Part shown: positions 1 through 8,396 of the stretch, one piece after another
Layout of the letters: every line of letters starts with the position of its first letter
Numbering within the stretch: position 1 is the stretch's first letter
DNA from: Streptomyces colonosanans
GTDB taxonomy: Bacteria > Actinomycetota > Actinomycetes > Streptomycetales > Streptomycetaceae
Reading direction: 5' to 3'
Assembly (NCBI RefSeq): GCF_001866645.1
Contig: NZ_MLYP01000083.1
Coordinates: forward strand, 1-64,000
DNA length: 64,000 bases
Program-made: the position numbers and the translations under genes
Notes under the pieces: generated by a model
Database searches by the model: none
Seen by the model: only the letters and a program-made list of their open reading frames with translations
Told to the model about the DNA's origin: nothing

Positions 1-33
1 GAAGAGGGCTCCCAGCCCGCTCCCGCCAACGCA

Positions 34-61
34 TCAGGGGCCCTCCAAAGAGAGCCCCTGA
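34..61 (-). terminator. Hairpin downstream of tRNA-Pro
   Basis: An 8-bp perfect stem (TCAGGGGC / GCCCCTGA) lies 26 bases beyond the 3' end of the tRNA, in the direction of its transcription. It is a likely intrinsic terminator for the tRNA. No T-tract follows, as is usual in Streptomyces. Confidence 0.6.
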
Positions 62-86
62 CCTGCGGAAACTTCCGACATCACTG

Positions 87-160
<74 letters not shown>

Positions 161-302
161 TTGCCCGTCTGACCTGGGCTTTCCCCGGTCCGAACGTGCA
201 CGGAAACAATACCGCACTCGGGACCCTGGTCGCGCACCGGTTTTGCGCGCCATTCGCCGGGGACACGCCAAAGGGCCCGTTGGTTCCTTACGAGTGCGCA
301 GG

Positions 303-662
303 TCAGCCGTCGGCCGGGAGGCCCAGCTCCGGATGGTGGTCGAGAAGCCGGGACGGGGCCGCCTGGCGCCAGGAGTCGGCGAGGATGTCGCGCAGTTCGC
401 CCTCGTCCTCCAGAGCGGCAAGGCGCACCCTGATCCACGCGAACTGCGCCTCGTGACCGGCGATCCAGAATTTCCGGGGCTCGGCCAGAACCAGTTCGTC
501 CCGCTCCTCCTTGGGACAGCGCACCGCAATGGACGTCTCGTCCTCAGGCAGCGTGGCGAACATCTTCCCCGCAACCCGGAACGTGGGCATGCTCCAGGCG
601 ATCTTCTCCGCTGTATCGGGCAGGGAGAGGGCGATACGGCGTACGTCTTCGGCATCCTGCAT
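303..662 (-). CDS. MmcQ/YjbR family protein
   Basis: A 119-residue protein of the MmcQ/YjbR fold, a small cytoplasmic DNA-binding-like family with no established biochemical role. Seen: an N-terminal helix with 'DVRRIALSLPDT', then 'WSMPTFRVAGKMFATL', a conserved cluster of charged residues ('CPKEERDEL'), and a C-terminal 'WRQAAPSRLL' helix, all typical of the family. The frame is open further upstream, but the added residues are low-complexity Arg/Ser and overlap a decayed regulator, so the ATG at 662 is preferred. There is no clear ribosome site. It is transcribed toward the tRNA and lies alone. Confidence 0.85.
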   Translation of the reverse strand: MQDAEDVRRIALSLPDTAEKIAWSMPTFRVAGKMFATLPEDETSIAVRCPKEERDELVLAEPRKFWIAGHEAQFAWIRVRLAALEDEGELRDILADSWRQAAPSRLLDHHPELGLPADG

Positions 663-689
663 GTCCGGCACAGTAGCCAACGCCACCGA

Positions 690-985
690 CAACCGGCGGT
701 CGCTCAGGGGCGGAGAGGACCCGCACCGGCAGCGCCGGCTCGGTCTCGACCTCGCTCGGCAGCCGGCACATGGTGCGGTCGTCATCGCCGCGGAGCCGGT
801 TCGACATGGAGGCCGTCGGGCTGATCGCGGCACGTTCTGCGCGAGAGAGGGTCGAGCGACTCATCCCGCTGCGCTCCGCCTGCTCGTCCAGGAAGCCGCC
901 GCGTGCGGCCCGCAGTCCGGCGAGACGGGCGGTGAGCCCGTCCCAGTGGGCAGGCGGCGTCGGGGCCCGGGATGTGGCGCCCTCA
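690..985 (-). pseudogene. Decayed XRE-family (cupin-type) regulator
   Basis: Minus-strand translation from about 960 downward reads like the N-terminal helix-turn-helix of XRE-cupin regulators: 'RLAGLRAARGGFLDEQAERSG', then 'MSRSTLSRAERAAISPTAS', then 'RTMCRLPSEVETEPAL'. No ATG, GTG or TTG start is present before the homology. A TGA lies in frame at 988-990, and the frame degenerates after about 700, before any cupin domain. The intact family is around 190 residues, so about half is missing. It is wedged between the LysR stop and the YjbR gene. The assignment rests on the helix-turn-helix motif only. Confidence 0.6.
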
Positions 986-1888
986 GTTCACCGTCGCGAC
1001 CGCCGCCAGCGCGTCCAGCACGGGCCGGATCAGCGGATGCCCCTCCGCGCCGCGGCGTACGGCCGCGAACACCCGGCGTGTGGGAGCGACGCCGTCGACC
1101 GGGCGGACGACCACCCCGGTCAGGTCCATGCCGCGCAGGGCCGAGCGGGGTACCAGGGCCACGCCCGCGTCGGCCGAGGCGAGCGCGACGACGGCGCGGA
1201 AGTCGTCGGAGGAGTGTTCGAGGCGGGGCTGGAATCCGGCATGTTCGCAGGCCAGGACGACCACGTCATGGCAGGGGTTGCCGGGGTACGGGCCGATCCA
1301 CGGGTCCTTGGCCAGTTCGGCGAGCGGGACCTCGTCCGCGTCGGCGAGCCGGTGGGTGACCGGGACGACCGCGTCGAAGGGCTCGGCGTACAACGGGATG
1401 TGCGTCAGCCGGGGGTCGTCGGCGCCGGGCGCACCGCGGTACTCGACGGCGACCGCCACATCGACCTGCCGGTCGAGAACCATGGGCAGGCTCGCGTCAC
1501 CCTCGGCGTCCTGGACGCGGACCCGGATACCGGGCGCGCTGCGTGCCAGCCGGGCCAGCGCCGGGGCGACGACCATGCCGATCCCGGTGGCGAACGAGGC
1601 GAGCGTCACCGTGCCCGCCGAGCCCGCGCTGTATGCAGCCAACTCTGCCTCGGCGCGCTCGAGTTGGGCGAGGACGGCATGGGTGTGGCCAAGCAGGATC
1701 TCACCGGCCGGGGTCAGCCGTACCCCCTTGGCGCCGCGCTCGACGAGCCGGTGGCCGGTCTCCTGCTCCAGCGCGGTGAGCTGCTGAGAGACGGCCGAGG
1801 GGGTCAGATAGAGCGCGGCGGCAGCCGCCGTCACCGTGCGGTGGTCGGCCACCGCACGAAGGATGTGGAGCCGCCGCGCTTCGATCAT
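983..1888 (-). CDS. LysR-family transcriptional regulator
   Basis: A 301-residue LysR-type activator/repressor: an N-terminal winged helix-turn-helix at about residues 3-60 (ALYLTPSAVSQQLTALE is the recognition segment) and a co-inducer-binding domain from about 90. Length is standard. It starts 31 bases after the stop of kbl, on the same strand. An apparent promoter overlaps the kbl stop, so it may be made both from the tdh-kbl transcript and on its own. Its position suggests control of threonine/glycine metabolism or of itself, but no operator could be assigned. The ATG has no ribosome site and sits 8 bases from the -10 box, consistent with a leaderless mRNA. Confidence 0.9.
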   Translation of the reverse strand: MIEARRLHILRAVADHRTVTAAAAALYLTPSAVSQQLTALEQETGHRLVERGAKGVRLTPAGEILLGHTHAVLAQLERAEAELAAYSAGSAGTVTLASFATGIGMVVAPALARLARSAPGIRVRVQDAEGDASLPMVLDRQVDVAVAVEYRGAPGADDPRLTHIPLYAEPFDAVVPVTHRLADADEVPLAELAKDPWIGPYPGNPCHDVVVLACEHAGFQPRLEHSSDDFRAVVALASADAGVALVPRSALRGMDLTGVVVRPVDGVAPTRRVFAAVRRGAEGHPLIRPVLDALAAVATVN

Positions 1889-1923
1889 GCAGTCGATTAT
1901 CGCAATATGCCGGGGCTGGTCAG
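1889..1923 (-). promoter_or_regulatory. Probable leaderless promoter of the LysR gene
   Basis: On the minus strand a -10 box GATAAT (1901-1896) lies 16 bases after a -35-like CTGACC (1923-1918). The expected start point falls at or next to the ATG at 1888. The -35 overlaps the kbl stop codon. This is inferred from box similarity and spacing only. Confidence 0.4.
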
Positions 1924-3113
1924 GTGTCCAGCTCGGCCCGGGCGGCGACGAACGCGTCGACCGCGCGGTTCACCTCCTCGGTGGAGTGCGCGGCGGACAG
2001 CTGCACGCGGATACGGGCCTGGCCCTGCGGCACCACCGGGTAGGAGAAGCCGACCACGTACACGCCGCGCTCCAGCAGCAGCTCGGCCATGCGTCCGGCC
2101 TTCGCCGCTTCGCCGATCATGACGGGGGCGATAGCGTGGTCGCCGGGCAGGATGTCGAAGCCCTCCTCCGTCATACGGCGACGGAAGAGAGCGGTGTTCC
2201 CCGCCAGCTTCTCGCGCAGGTCGCCCGCCGACTCCAGCAGGTCGATCACCTTGAGCGAGGCCGCCGCGATCACCGGGGCGAGGGTGTTCGAGAAGAGGTA
2301 CGGCCGCGAGCGCTGGCGCAGCAGGGCGACGATCTCGGCACGGGCGGCGACGTAACCGCCGGACGCGCCTCCGAGCGCCTTGCCGAGGGTGCCCGTGATG
2401 ATGTCGACACGGTCCATCACCCCGTGCAGCTCGGGGGTGCCACGACCGCCGGCACCGACGAAGCCGACCGCGTGCGAGTCGTCGACCATGACCATGGCGC
2501 CGTAGCGGTCGGCGAGGTCGCAGATCTCGCGCAGCGGGGCGACGTAGCCGTCCATGGAGAAGACACCGTCGGTCACGACCAGCTTGCGGCGTGCGCCCTC
2601 GGCCTCCTTCAACTGCCGTTCCAGATCGGCAAGATCACGGTTGGCGTAGCGGAAGCGGCGGGCCTTGGACAGGCGGATGCCGTCGATGATCGAGGCGTGG
2701 TTGAGGGCGTCGGAGATGACCGCGTCCTCGGGGCCGAGGAGGGTCTCGAAGACACCGCCGTTGGCGTCGAAGCAGGAGGAGTACAGGATCGTGTCCTCCT
2801 GGCCGAGGAACGCGGAGAGCCGGGCCTCCAGTTCCTTGTGCACCTCCTGCGTGCCGCAGATGAAGCGCACGGACGCCATGCCGTAGCCCCAGCGGTCCAG
2901 GGCCTCGTGGGCGGCGGCGATCACCTCGGGATGGTCGGCGAGCCCGAGGTAGTTGTTGGCGCAGAAGTTGAGCACCTCGCCCGGACGGCCGCCGGCGGTG
3001 ACGTTCACTGTCGCGGACTGCGGAGTGTCGATCACGCGCTCGGGCTTGTGGAGACCGGCGGCACGGATCTCGTCGAGGGTGGCGCGGAGGTCGTCGCGCA
3101 CGGAGTCGAACAT
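1920..3113 (-). CDS. kbl: Glycine C-acetyltransferase (2-amino-3-ketobutyrate CoA ligase)
   Basis: This PLP enzyme cleaves 2-amino-3-ketobutyrate with CoA to glycine and acetyl-CoA, the second step of threonine degradation by the Tdh-Kbl route. The 397-residue protein has the alpha-oxoamine synthase signatures: 'FCANNYLGLADHPEV' near residue 50, 'DSHAVGFVG' (PLP-ring Asp/His region) and the Schiff-base lysine in 'TGTLGKALGGASGG'. The ATG at 3113 follows an AGGAG-like ribosome site. The frame is open upstream, but the extra residues overlap tdh and are not conserved in character. It lies 47 bases downstream of tdh in one operon. Confidence 0.96.
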   Translation of the reverse strand: MFDSVRDDLRATLDEIRAAGLHKPERVIDTPQSATVNVTAGGRPGEVLNFCANNYLGLADHPEVIAAAHEALDRWGYGMASVRFICGTQEVHKELEARLSAFLGQEDTILYSSCFDANGGVFETLLGPEDAVISDALNHASIIDGIRLSKARRFRYANRDLADLERQLKEAEGARRKLVVTDGVFSMDGYVAPLREICDLADRYGAMVMVDDSHAVGFVGAGGRGTPELHGVMDRVDIITGTLGKALGGASGGYVAARAEIVALLRQRSRPYLFSNTLAPVIAAASLKVIDLLESAGDLREKLAGNTALFRRRMTEEGFDILPGDHAIAPVMIGEAAKAGRMAELLLERGVYVVGFSYPVVPQGQARIRVQLSAAHSTEEVNRAVDAFVAARAELDT

Positions 3114-3160
3114 GAAGGGGCTCCTAGAGAAATGTGCGGGTCGGGGACGTCGGGAAACGC

Positions 3161-4189
3161 TCACGCGCTCCAGTCGAGGATGACCTTGCCGCCCCGGCCG
3201 CCGGCCGCGTCCTCGAACGCGGTCTCGAAGTCGCGGTAGTCGTAGCGGCCGGTGATCACGGGAGCGAGGTCCAGGCCGCCCTCCAGCAGGACCGACATCG
3301 CGTACCACGTCTCGAACATCTCGCGGCCGTAGATGCCCTTGATCGTGATCATGGAGGTCACGATCCGCGCCCAGTCGACGGGGAATTCCTGGGACGGCAG
3401 TCCGAGCATGGCGATCCGGCCGCCGTGCGTCAGGTTCGCGATCATGTCCCGCATCGCCTCCGGGCGGCCGGACATCTCCAGGCCGATGTCGAAGCCCTCG
3501 CGCAGTCCGAGCGCACGCTGGCCGTCGGCGACGGTGGCGTCGGAGACGTTGAGCGCCAGGCTCACGCCGATCTTGCGCGCGAGTTCCAGGCGCTCCTCAC
3601 TGACGTCGGTGATGACGACGTTACGGGCGCCTGCGTGCCGGGCCACGGCGGCGGCCATCAGACCGATCGGGCCCGCGCCGGTGATCAGTACGTCCTCTCC
3701 GACCAGCGGGAAGGACAGGGCGGTGTGCACGGCGTTGCCGAACGGGTCGAAGATCGCGGCGACGTCGAGGTCGACGGGGACGCGGTGCACCCACACATTG
3801 GTGGCGGGCAGGGCCACGTACTCGGCGAACGCGCCGTCACGCCCGACGCCCAGGCCGACCGTCGCGCGGCACAGATGACGGCGCCCGGCCAGGCAGTTGC
3901 GGCACTTCCCGCACACCAGGTGGCCCTCGCCGCTGACCCGGTCACCCGCCTTGACGTCCGTGACGTCCCGGCCGGTGGCGACGACCTCGCCGACGAACTC
4001 GTGCCCGACGACCAGTGGGGTCCGGATGGCCTGCTGGGCCCAGCCGTCCCAGGACCGGATGTGCAGGTCGGTGCCGCAGATCCCGGTCCTGAGGACCTTG
4101 ATCAGTACGTCACCGGGGCCGATCTGCGGCTCCGGAACGTCCGTGAGCCACAGGCCGGGCTCCGCCTTCTGCTTGACCAGCGCCTTCAA
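3161..4189 (-). CDS. tdh: L-threonine 3-dehydrogenase
   Basis: A zinc-dependent medium-chain dehydrogenase that oxidises L-threonine to 2-amino-3-ketobutyrate with NAD+, feeding Kbl. The 342 residues match the family. Seen: catalytic zinc ligands in 'GICGTDLHI' and 'VGHEFVGEV', the four-cysteine structural zinc lobe 'CGKCRNCLAGRRHLC', and the Rossmann loop 'GAGPIGLMAA'. The start is a TTG, chosen because AGGAG lies about 9 bases before it and no in-frame ATG/GTG precedes it. It is first gene of the tdh-kbl operon. Confidence 0.96.
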   Translation of the reverse strand: MKALVKQKAEPGLWLTDVPEPQIGPGDVLIKVLRTGICGTDLHIRSWDGWAQQAIRTPLVVGHEFVGEVVATGRDVTDVKAGDRVSGEGHLVCGKCRNCLAGRRHLCRATVGLGVGRDGAFAEYVALPATNVWVHRVPVDLDVAAIFDPFGNAVHTALSFPLVGEDVLITGAGPIGLMAAAVARHAGARNVVITDVSEERLELARKIGVSLALNVSDATVADGQRALGLREGFDIGLEMSGRPEAMRDMIANLTHGGRIAMLGLPSQEFPVDWARIVTSMITIKGIYGREMFETWYAMSVLLEGGLDLAPVITGRYDYRDFETAFEDAAGGRGGKVILDWSA

Positions 4190-4544
4190 CGCGATGGCTC
4201 CTGTGAGTGAGGCCCCGGACGAGGGCGTGCCGAAGGAGCCCGCGCCGGGGAGAGGGGTGAGATCTCGTAGAAATCTGCCGTACGGCGGGCGTCCCGGTCC
4301 ATCGAGGTTTTCTTAAGCTCGGCCGCAGCTTTCCTTCACGCCCCTGGCAGGGGTCACCGACCGCCCGACCCCTCCGCGCGTATGGCCACGCTCAAGACTT
4401 CGTCACCGGCGGCCGAAGCCGCACCCGAGATCGGACCACGGGACGCACGCCCGATACGCCTGATCGGAGCGCGTGTTCAAGAATGCCTCGCGAATCGTGA
4501 CCTCCGTCACAGCCCGAGGTGATCAAGCCTGATCAACTTGGCGC
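4190..4544. other. Divergent intergenic region between tdh and the lipoprotein gene
   Basis: These 355 bases carry the upstream regions of two divergent genes. A 13-base inverted repeat, CCCCTG-G-CAGGGG, at 4341-4353 could be an operator or a weak hairpin about 150 bases before tdh. No coding potential, riboswitch fold or convincing -10/-35 pair was recognised. Confidence 0.4.
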
Positions 4545-5447
4545 ATGCGTCGCGTCGCCCTCGCCCTGCCCGCTGCCATCGCCGGCGCGCTGCTGCTCCC
4601 GGCGTGCGGATCTTCCCCGGACGGCGTCAACGATCCCTCCTGCGGCAAGCCCGCCGGGACCAGCAGTTCGGCCTTGCCTGGAAACCCGTCCGACCCGAAG
4701 ACGGACGGAGTCAAGATCGTCGGTGCGGCCGCCTGCCCGGCCTTCGAGGTCACCAACGAGGCAACGGAAGCCGTCACCTACACGATCACCTTCCAGTTGC
4801 TGTCGAGTTCTGGAGCGGCGCTGGAGAGTTCGAAGCAGACGGTGCCGTCCGTCAAGCCCGGTCAGACCGTGCAGCACGCAGTCGACTTGGGCGAGCTACC
4901 CGGGGGCGCACGCGGCGAGGCGCGCCGCGTGAAGATCATCAAGGTCAGGAGTGTCCCCACTGCCGAGGCACCGACTGAAGCAGGCCCCTGTCCGCCTTCG
5001 GGAGTGCGCGTGTACGTCGATGACGGCGATGCCGCCATGGGACTGCGCGCCGTCGGGCTGCACCTGACGAACTGTGGGACGGACGCCTATCGCCTCAACG
5101 GCTACCCGCAGTTGCAGCTTCTCGACGAGGGGCACGAGCTGGTCGACAGCGTGAGGATCCTCCACGGCGGCGACACCATCGCCACGGGCACCGGAGCGGA
5201 CGTCAAGCCCCAGCCGCTGGTGTTGAGGCCCGGGGAGAGCGCCCGCGCCGGGCTGATCTGGCGCAACACCACCGGCATGGGGAGCGATCCCATGGATGCG
5301 CCCTATGTGAGGGTGGTGGCGAAACCCGGCGCCGATGCGGTGATGGTGACACCGGAGCTGGATCTGGGCACGACGGGGAAGGTCGGTGTCGGCGCCTGGC
5401 AGAGGGACGACACGTCCCGTCCCGCACCACCCGTTCCCAGAGAATGA
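4545..5447 (+). CDS. Secreted lipoprotein, DUF4232-like
   Basis: A 300-residue lipoprotein exported by Sec and lipidated at Cys21. An N-terminal 'MRRVALALP' and hydrophobic stretch end in the lipobox 'LLPAC', followed by a Ser/Pro/Asp-rich linker. The C-terminal half from about residue 145 ('CPPSGVRVYVDDGDAAMG', 'GLHLTNCGTDAYRLNGYP') resembles DUF4232 domains of Streptomyces lipoproteins, with a conserved Cys pair that may form a disulphide. The role is unknown; the domain is thought to be beta-rich and extracellular. There is no strong ribosome site before the ATG. It converges on the LacI-family gene. Confidence 0.8.
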   Translation: MRRVALALPAAIAGALLLPACGSSPDGVNDPSCGKPAGTSSSALPGNPSDPKTDGVKIVGAAACPAFEVTNEATEAVTYTITFQLLSSSGAALESSKQTVPSVKPGQTVQHAVDLGELPGGARGEARRVKIIKVRSVPTAEAPTEAGPCPPSGVRVYVDDGDAAMGLRAVGLHLTNCGTDAYRLNGYPQLQLLDEGHELVDSVRILHGGDTIATGTGADVKPQPLVLRPGESARAGLIWRNTTGMGSDPMDAPYVRVVAKPGADAVMVTPELDLGTTGKVGVGAWQRDDTSRPAPPVPRE

Positions 5448-5473
5448 GCGGGAGTTGATCCCGCCTGAACCCC

Positions 5474-5508
5474 TGCTCAGCCGAACGCCTCGGCAGCTTG
5501 GCTGAGCA
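5474..5508. terminator. Bidirectional hairpin between lipoprotein and LacI genes
   Basis: A 9-bp perfect stem TGCTCAGCC / GGCTGAGCA with a 17-base loop lies between two convergent genes. A 14-base perfect palindrome (CCGTGCCGGCACGG) follows at 5511-5524. Together they likely end both transcripts. Confidence 0.6.
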
Positions 5509-5550
5509 CACCGTGCCGGCACGGTCCGCCATGCGTCAGGCCGAACGCCC

Positions 5551-6639
5551 TCAACGCTCCTCAGCCACCAGCCGGGTGGAGGCGCGCGGCAGCAACTTGG
5601 CCGGGACAAGACGGTGTTCAGGCCTGGTTCCGGCCGGCGGCGGCTGCCGTATCACGTCGATCAGCAGCTCGGCCGCCTGTCTGCCGATCTCCTCGGGTGC
5701 CAGGTCGAGCGCGGTGAGCTCCGGGCGCGCGCTGCGCGCGAACTCGCCGTCGGCACCCACCACGATCTGTACGTCGTCGGGGACGCGGAGGCCGAGTTCG
5801 CGGCAGACGGCGAGGGTGGCGAAGCCGAACTTCTCCATCACGACGTACACGGCGTCGGGCCGGTCGGGGCGGGTGAGCAGGCGGTGCGCGGCGGCGGTGG
5901 AGTCGGTTCCGGACTCGGCCCGGTCCATGAGCACGGGGCGGCCGGTGCGCTCGCACCACTCGAGGTAGGCGGCGGCCGCGTCCTCGTCGTAGGACTGGCC
6001 GGTCGATCCGGTCAGCAGCCCGATGCGGCGGGCGCCGGTGGCGGCGAGATGGTCGAGGGCGGCGACGGCGCAGGTGGACAACTCGTTGTCGACCCAGGGG
6101 AACGCGTCCTTGCGGGACAGGTCGCGGCCCGTGGTGACGACGGGGACCCCCATGCCCGAGAGGCGGGTCAGCAGCGGATCGTCGGTGAGCGGGTCGATGA
6201 CGATGGTGCCGTCCAGCGGCAATGAGTCGAAGGGGCGCCCGTCCAGCGACGGCGGGACGAGTACGAGGGAGTAGTCGTGCGCCATCGCGGTCCAGGTCGC
6301 CGCGTTCACGATCTTGACGAAGTACTCGATGTCGGTGATGCCACCCTCCACGGCGGTGCGATGGGTCAGGCCGAGCAGCCCGGTACGGGCGCCGCGCAGC
6401 CCGCGCGCGTTGGGGTTGGCGCGGTAGCCGATCTCTGCGGCGACGGCGAGGACCCGCTCGCGGGTCTCGGCGCCGACCCGGCCGACTCCGTTGAGCGCGT
6501 GCGAGGCGGTGGTGACGGAGACACCGGCCCGGCGGGCGACCTCGCGCAGCCCGCCCCCCTTGGGCGCACCCGGCGTCCGGGAGGCGGCAGCTGCTTCCCG
6601 TGACACTGCGCGGCCCGTCGGCTCTGTGACATCTGACAT
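5551..6639 (-). CDS. LacI-family transcriptional repressor
   Basis: A 362-residue LacI/GalR regulator. The helix-turn-helix lies at about residues 31-52 ('LREVARRAGVSVTTASHALNG'), followed by the hinge helix and a periplasmic-binding-like effector domain. Its ligand pocket sequence does not identify the effector, but the gene is divergent from a nucleobase permease and two deaminases, so a purine or related base is a reasonable guess. Two LacI-type palindromes lie in the shared promoter region. The ATG at 6639 is preferred: the longer frame would start inside the operators. Confidence 0.92.
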   Translation of the reverse strand: MSDVTEPTGRAVSREAAAASRTPGAPKGGGLREVARRAGVSVTTASHALNGVGRVGAETRERVLAVAAEIGYRANPNARGLRGARTGLLGLTHRTAVEGGITDIEYFVKIVNAATWTAMAHDYSLVLVPPSLDGRPFDSLPLDGTIVIDPLTDDPLLTRLSGMGVPVVTTGRDLSRKDAFPWVDNELSTCAVAALDHLAATGARRIGLLTGSTGQSYDEDAAAAYLEWCERTGRPVLMDRAESGTDSTAAAHRLLTRPDRPDAVYVVMEKFGFATLAVCRELGLRVPDDVQIVVGADGEFARSARPELTALDLAPEEIGRQAAELLIDVIRQPPPAGTRPEHRLVPAKLLPRASTRLVAEER

Positions 6640-6662
6640 GGCGCTGAGCTTACCGGTTTGAC

Positions 6663-6714
6663 TGCCAAAACGTTTAGGCATTACCGTCCAGCACGTTGCC
6701 AAAACGTTTGGGCA
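6663..6714. promoter_or_regulatory. Tandem LacI-family operators
   Basis: Two near-identical palindromes, TGCCAAAACGTTTAGGCA (6663-6680) and TGCCAAAACGTTTGGGCA (6697-6714), are centred 34 bases apart. They have the central CG and AAACGTTT core typical of LacI/GalR operators. They lie between the repressor start (6639) and the permease gene (6870), so they probably control both. Confidence 0.75.
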
Positions 6715-6869
6715 ATGTCTTCACGGGATACCCCGGGGCGTGCCCCGGGGGTTGCCGACCCCTCGCACACCGCCGTGCACCCCTGTTCCGGCCTTGCCGG
6801 ACCTCCCCGTACATCCCCGTCCCGTCCCTCCAGGCCGGGACGCGAGTCCGCAAAGGACGCCTGCCGACC

Positions 6870-8354
6870 ATGGCCGAGGCCACCACCACCGCCCCGCCCG
6901 GATCCACCGCCGCCGCCCCACCCGGATCCACCACAACCACCCCGCCCGCCGCGTCCCCCGCGTCCGTCTTCACGGTCGAGCAACGCGGTATCGACGCCGT
7001 ACCCGCCGAGGAGCGCCAGGGCGGGCCGAGCCGGCTGCTCGGGCTCTGGGCCGGAACCAACACCACCGTCTTCACGGTCGTCTACGGAGCGCTCGTCGTC
7101 TCCTTCGGCCTGTCCTTCTGGTACGCGGTCGCGCTGATCGTCGCCGGCAACGTGCTGGGCTTCGCCGTCACCGGTCTGACCAGCCTCCAGGGCCCGCGCA
7201 CCGGCACCTCCACGCACTCGATCTCACGGGCCGCCTTCGGTCCGCGCGGCGGGCGCATCCCGGCGCTGCTGAGCTGGGTGATGCTGGTCGGATTCGAGGC
7301 GGGGGGCATGGTGCTGATCGTGCTCGCCGGTCTTGCACTGGTCGACCAGGCCGGAATCACCACCGGCACACCCGTGAAGCTGTTGGTCATCGCGGTCGCG
7401 GCAGGGCTTCAGATGCTGCTGCCGCTGGCCGGATACCACCTGATCATGAAGGTGCAGAAGTACTTCGCCTGGATCTTCGCCGCGATGTTCGCGGTGATGG
7501 CGGTCCTCGTCGCGCCCAAGGCCGACTTCGGCACCCACGGCCAGGCACCCTCTCTCGTCACCGTCTCCCTGGTCCTGGCCATGGTCACCGCCTCGGGCGG
7601 CCTGTCCTGGGCCGACATGGGCAGTGACTACTCGCGCTATCTGCCCGCCGAATCCGCTCCCCGCAAGGTGTTCGCGTGCGCCGCGCTCGGCGGCATGGTG
7701 CCCAACATCCTGCTGCAGATCCTCGGCGCCGCCGTCGCCACCGCGACCACCAACGCCGCGGACCCGATCTCCGGTCTCCCGGAGATCCTGCCCGGCTGGT
7801 TCAGCACCCCGTACCTGCTGCTCGCGATCGTGTCGCTGCTCGCGGTGAACACCACCGACATGTACTCCTCGGGCCTGAACCTGCTGGCCGTCGGCCTGCC
7901 GATCAAGCGCTGGATGGTCGTCTTCATCGACCTGTCGCTGTGCACCGGCATCACGCTGTGGGCGGTCTTCTCCGCCGACTTCTACACCCTGCTGTCCAAC
8001 TTCCTGAGCCTGATCGTGCTGTGGCTCGGCCCGTGGGCCGCCGTCTACCTGACCGACTGGGCGCTGCGCCGGGGTCGCTACGACGTGCCGTCGCTGTTCC
8101 CCGCGGAGACCGGCCGTCGCGGCATCTACTGGCACAAGGGCGGGGTCCGCCCGGCCGGTCTGGTCGCGGTACTGCTCGGGCTTGCCGCCGCCGTGCTCTG
8201 GGTCGACTCCGCCGTGTTCGTCGGCCCGCTGTCCCGCGCCGCCGGCGGCCTGGACCTCTCGGTGTTCGCCGGATCCCTCGTAGCCGGGGTCTCGTACTGG
8301 CTGCTCGCCCGCCGCACCGTCCGGGCCGAGGCCGAACTGACACCCGGCGCCTGA
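6870..8354 (+). CDS. NCS1-family purine-cytosine permease
   Basis: A 494-residue cytoplasmic-membrane symporter of the nucleobase:cation symporter-1 family (CodB/cytosine-purine type), with about 12 hydrophobic segments. Seen: the N-terminal 'GIDAVPAEERQGG' motif, then 'WAGTNTTVFTVVYG' in the first membrane helix region, the family signature 'TSTHSISRAAFGPRGG', and 'SWADMGSDYSRYLP' in the middle. The Thr/Pro-rich N-terminus (residues 4-35) is unusual. AAAGGAC lies 12 bases before the ATG. It is first in an apparent operon with two deaminases and probably imports their substrate base. Confidence 0.92.
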   Translation: MAEATTTAPPGSTAAAPPGSTTTTPPAASPASVFTVEQRGIDAVPAEERQGGPSRLLGLWAGTNTTVFTVVYGALVVSFGLSFWYAVALIVAGNVLGFAVTGLTSLQGPRTGTSTHSISRAAFGPRGGRIPALLSWVMLVGFEAGGMVLIVLAGLALVDQAGITTGTPVKLLVIAVAAGLQMLLPLAGYHLIMKVQKYFAWIFAAMFAVMAVLVAPKADFGTHGQAPSLVTVSLVLAMVTASGGLSWADMGSDYSRYLPAESAPRKVFACAALGGMVPNILLQILGAAVATATTNAADPISGLPEILPGWFSTPYLLLAIVSLLAVNTTDMYSSGLNLLAVGLPIKRWMVVFIDLSLCTGITLWAVFSADFYTLLSNFLSLIVLWLGPWAAVYLTDWALRRGRYDVPSLFPAETGRRGIYWHKGGVRPAGLVAVLLGLAAAVLWVDSAVFVGPLSRAAGGLDLSVFAGSLVAGVSYWLLARRTVRAEAELTPGA

Positions 8355-8396
8355 CCCGTCCCGCTTCCCCCTCGCACCACCTTCTGGAGCCACCCC

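Noticed and set aside
4190..4544. Possible riboswitch or leader peptide before tdh
   Set aside because: No known riboswitch core or threonine-codon run was found in the leader.
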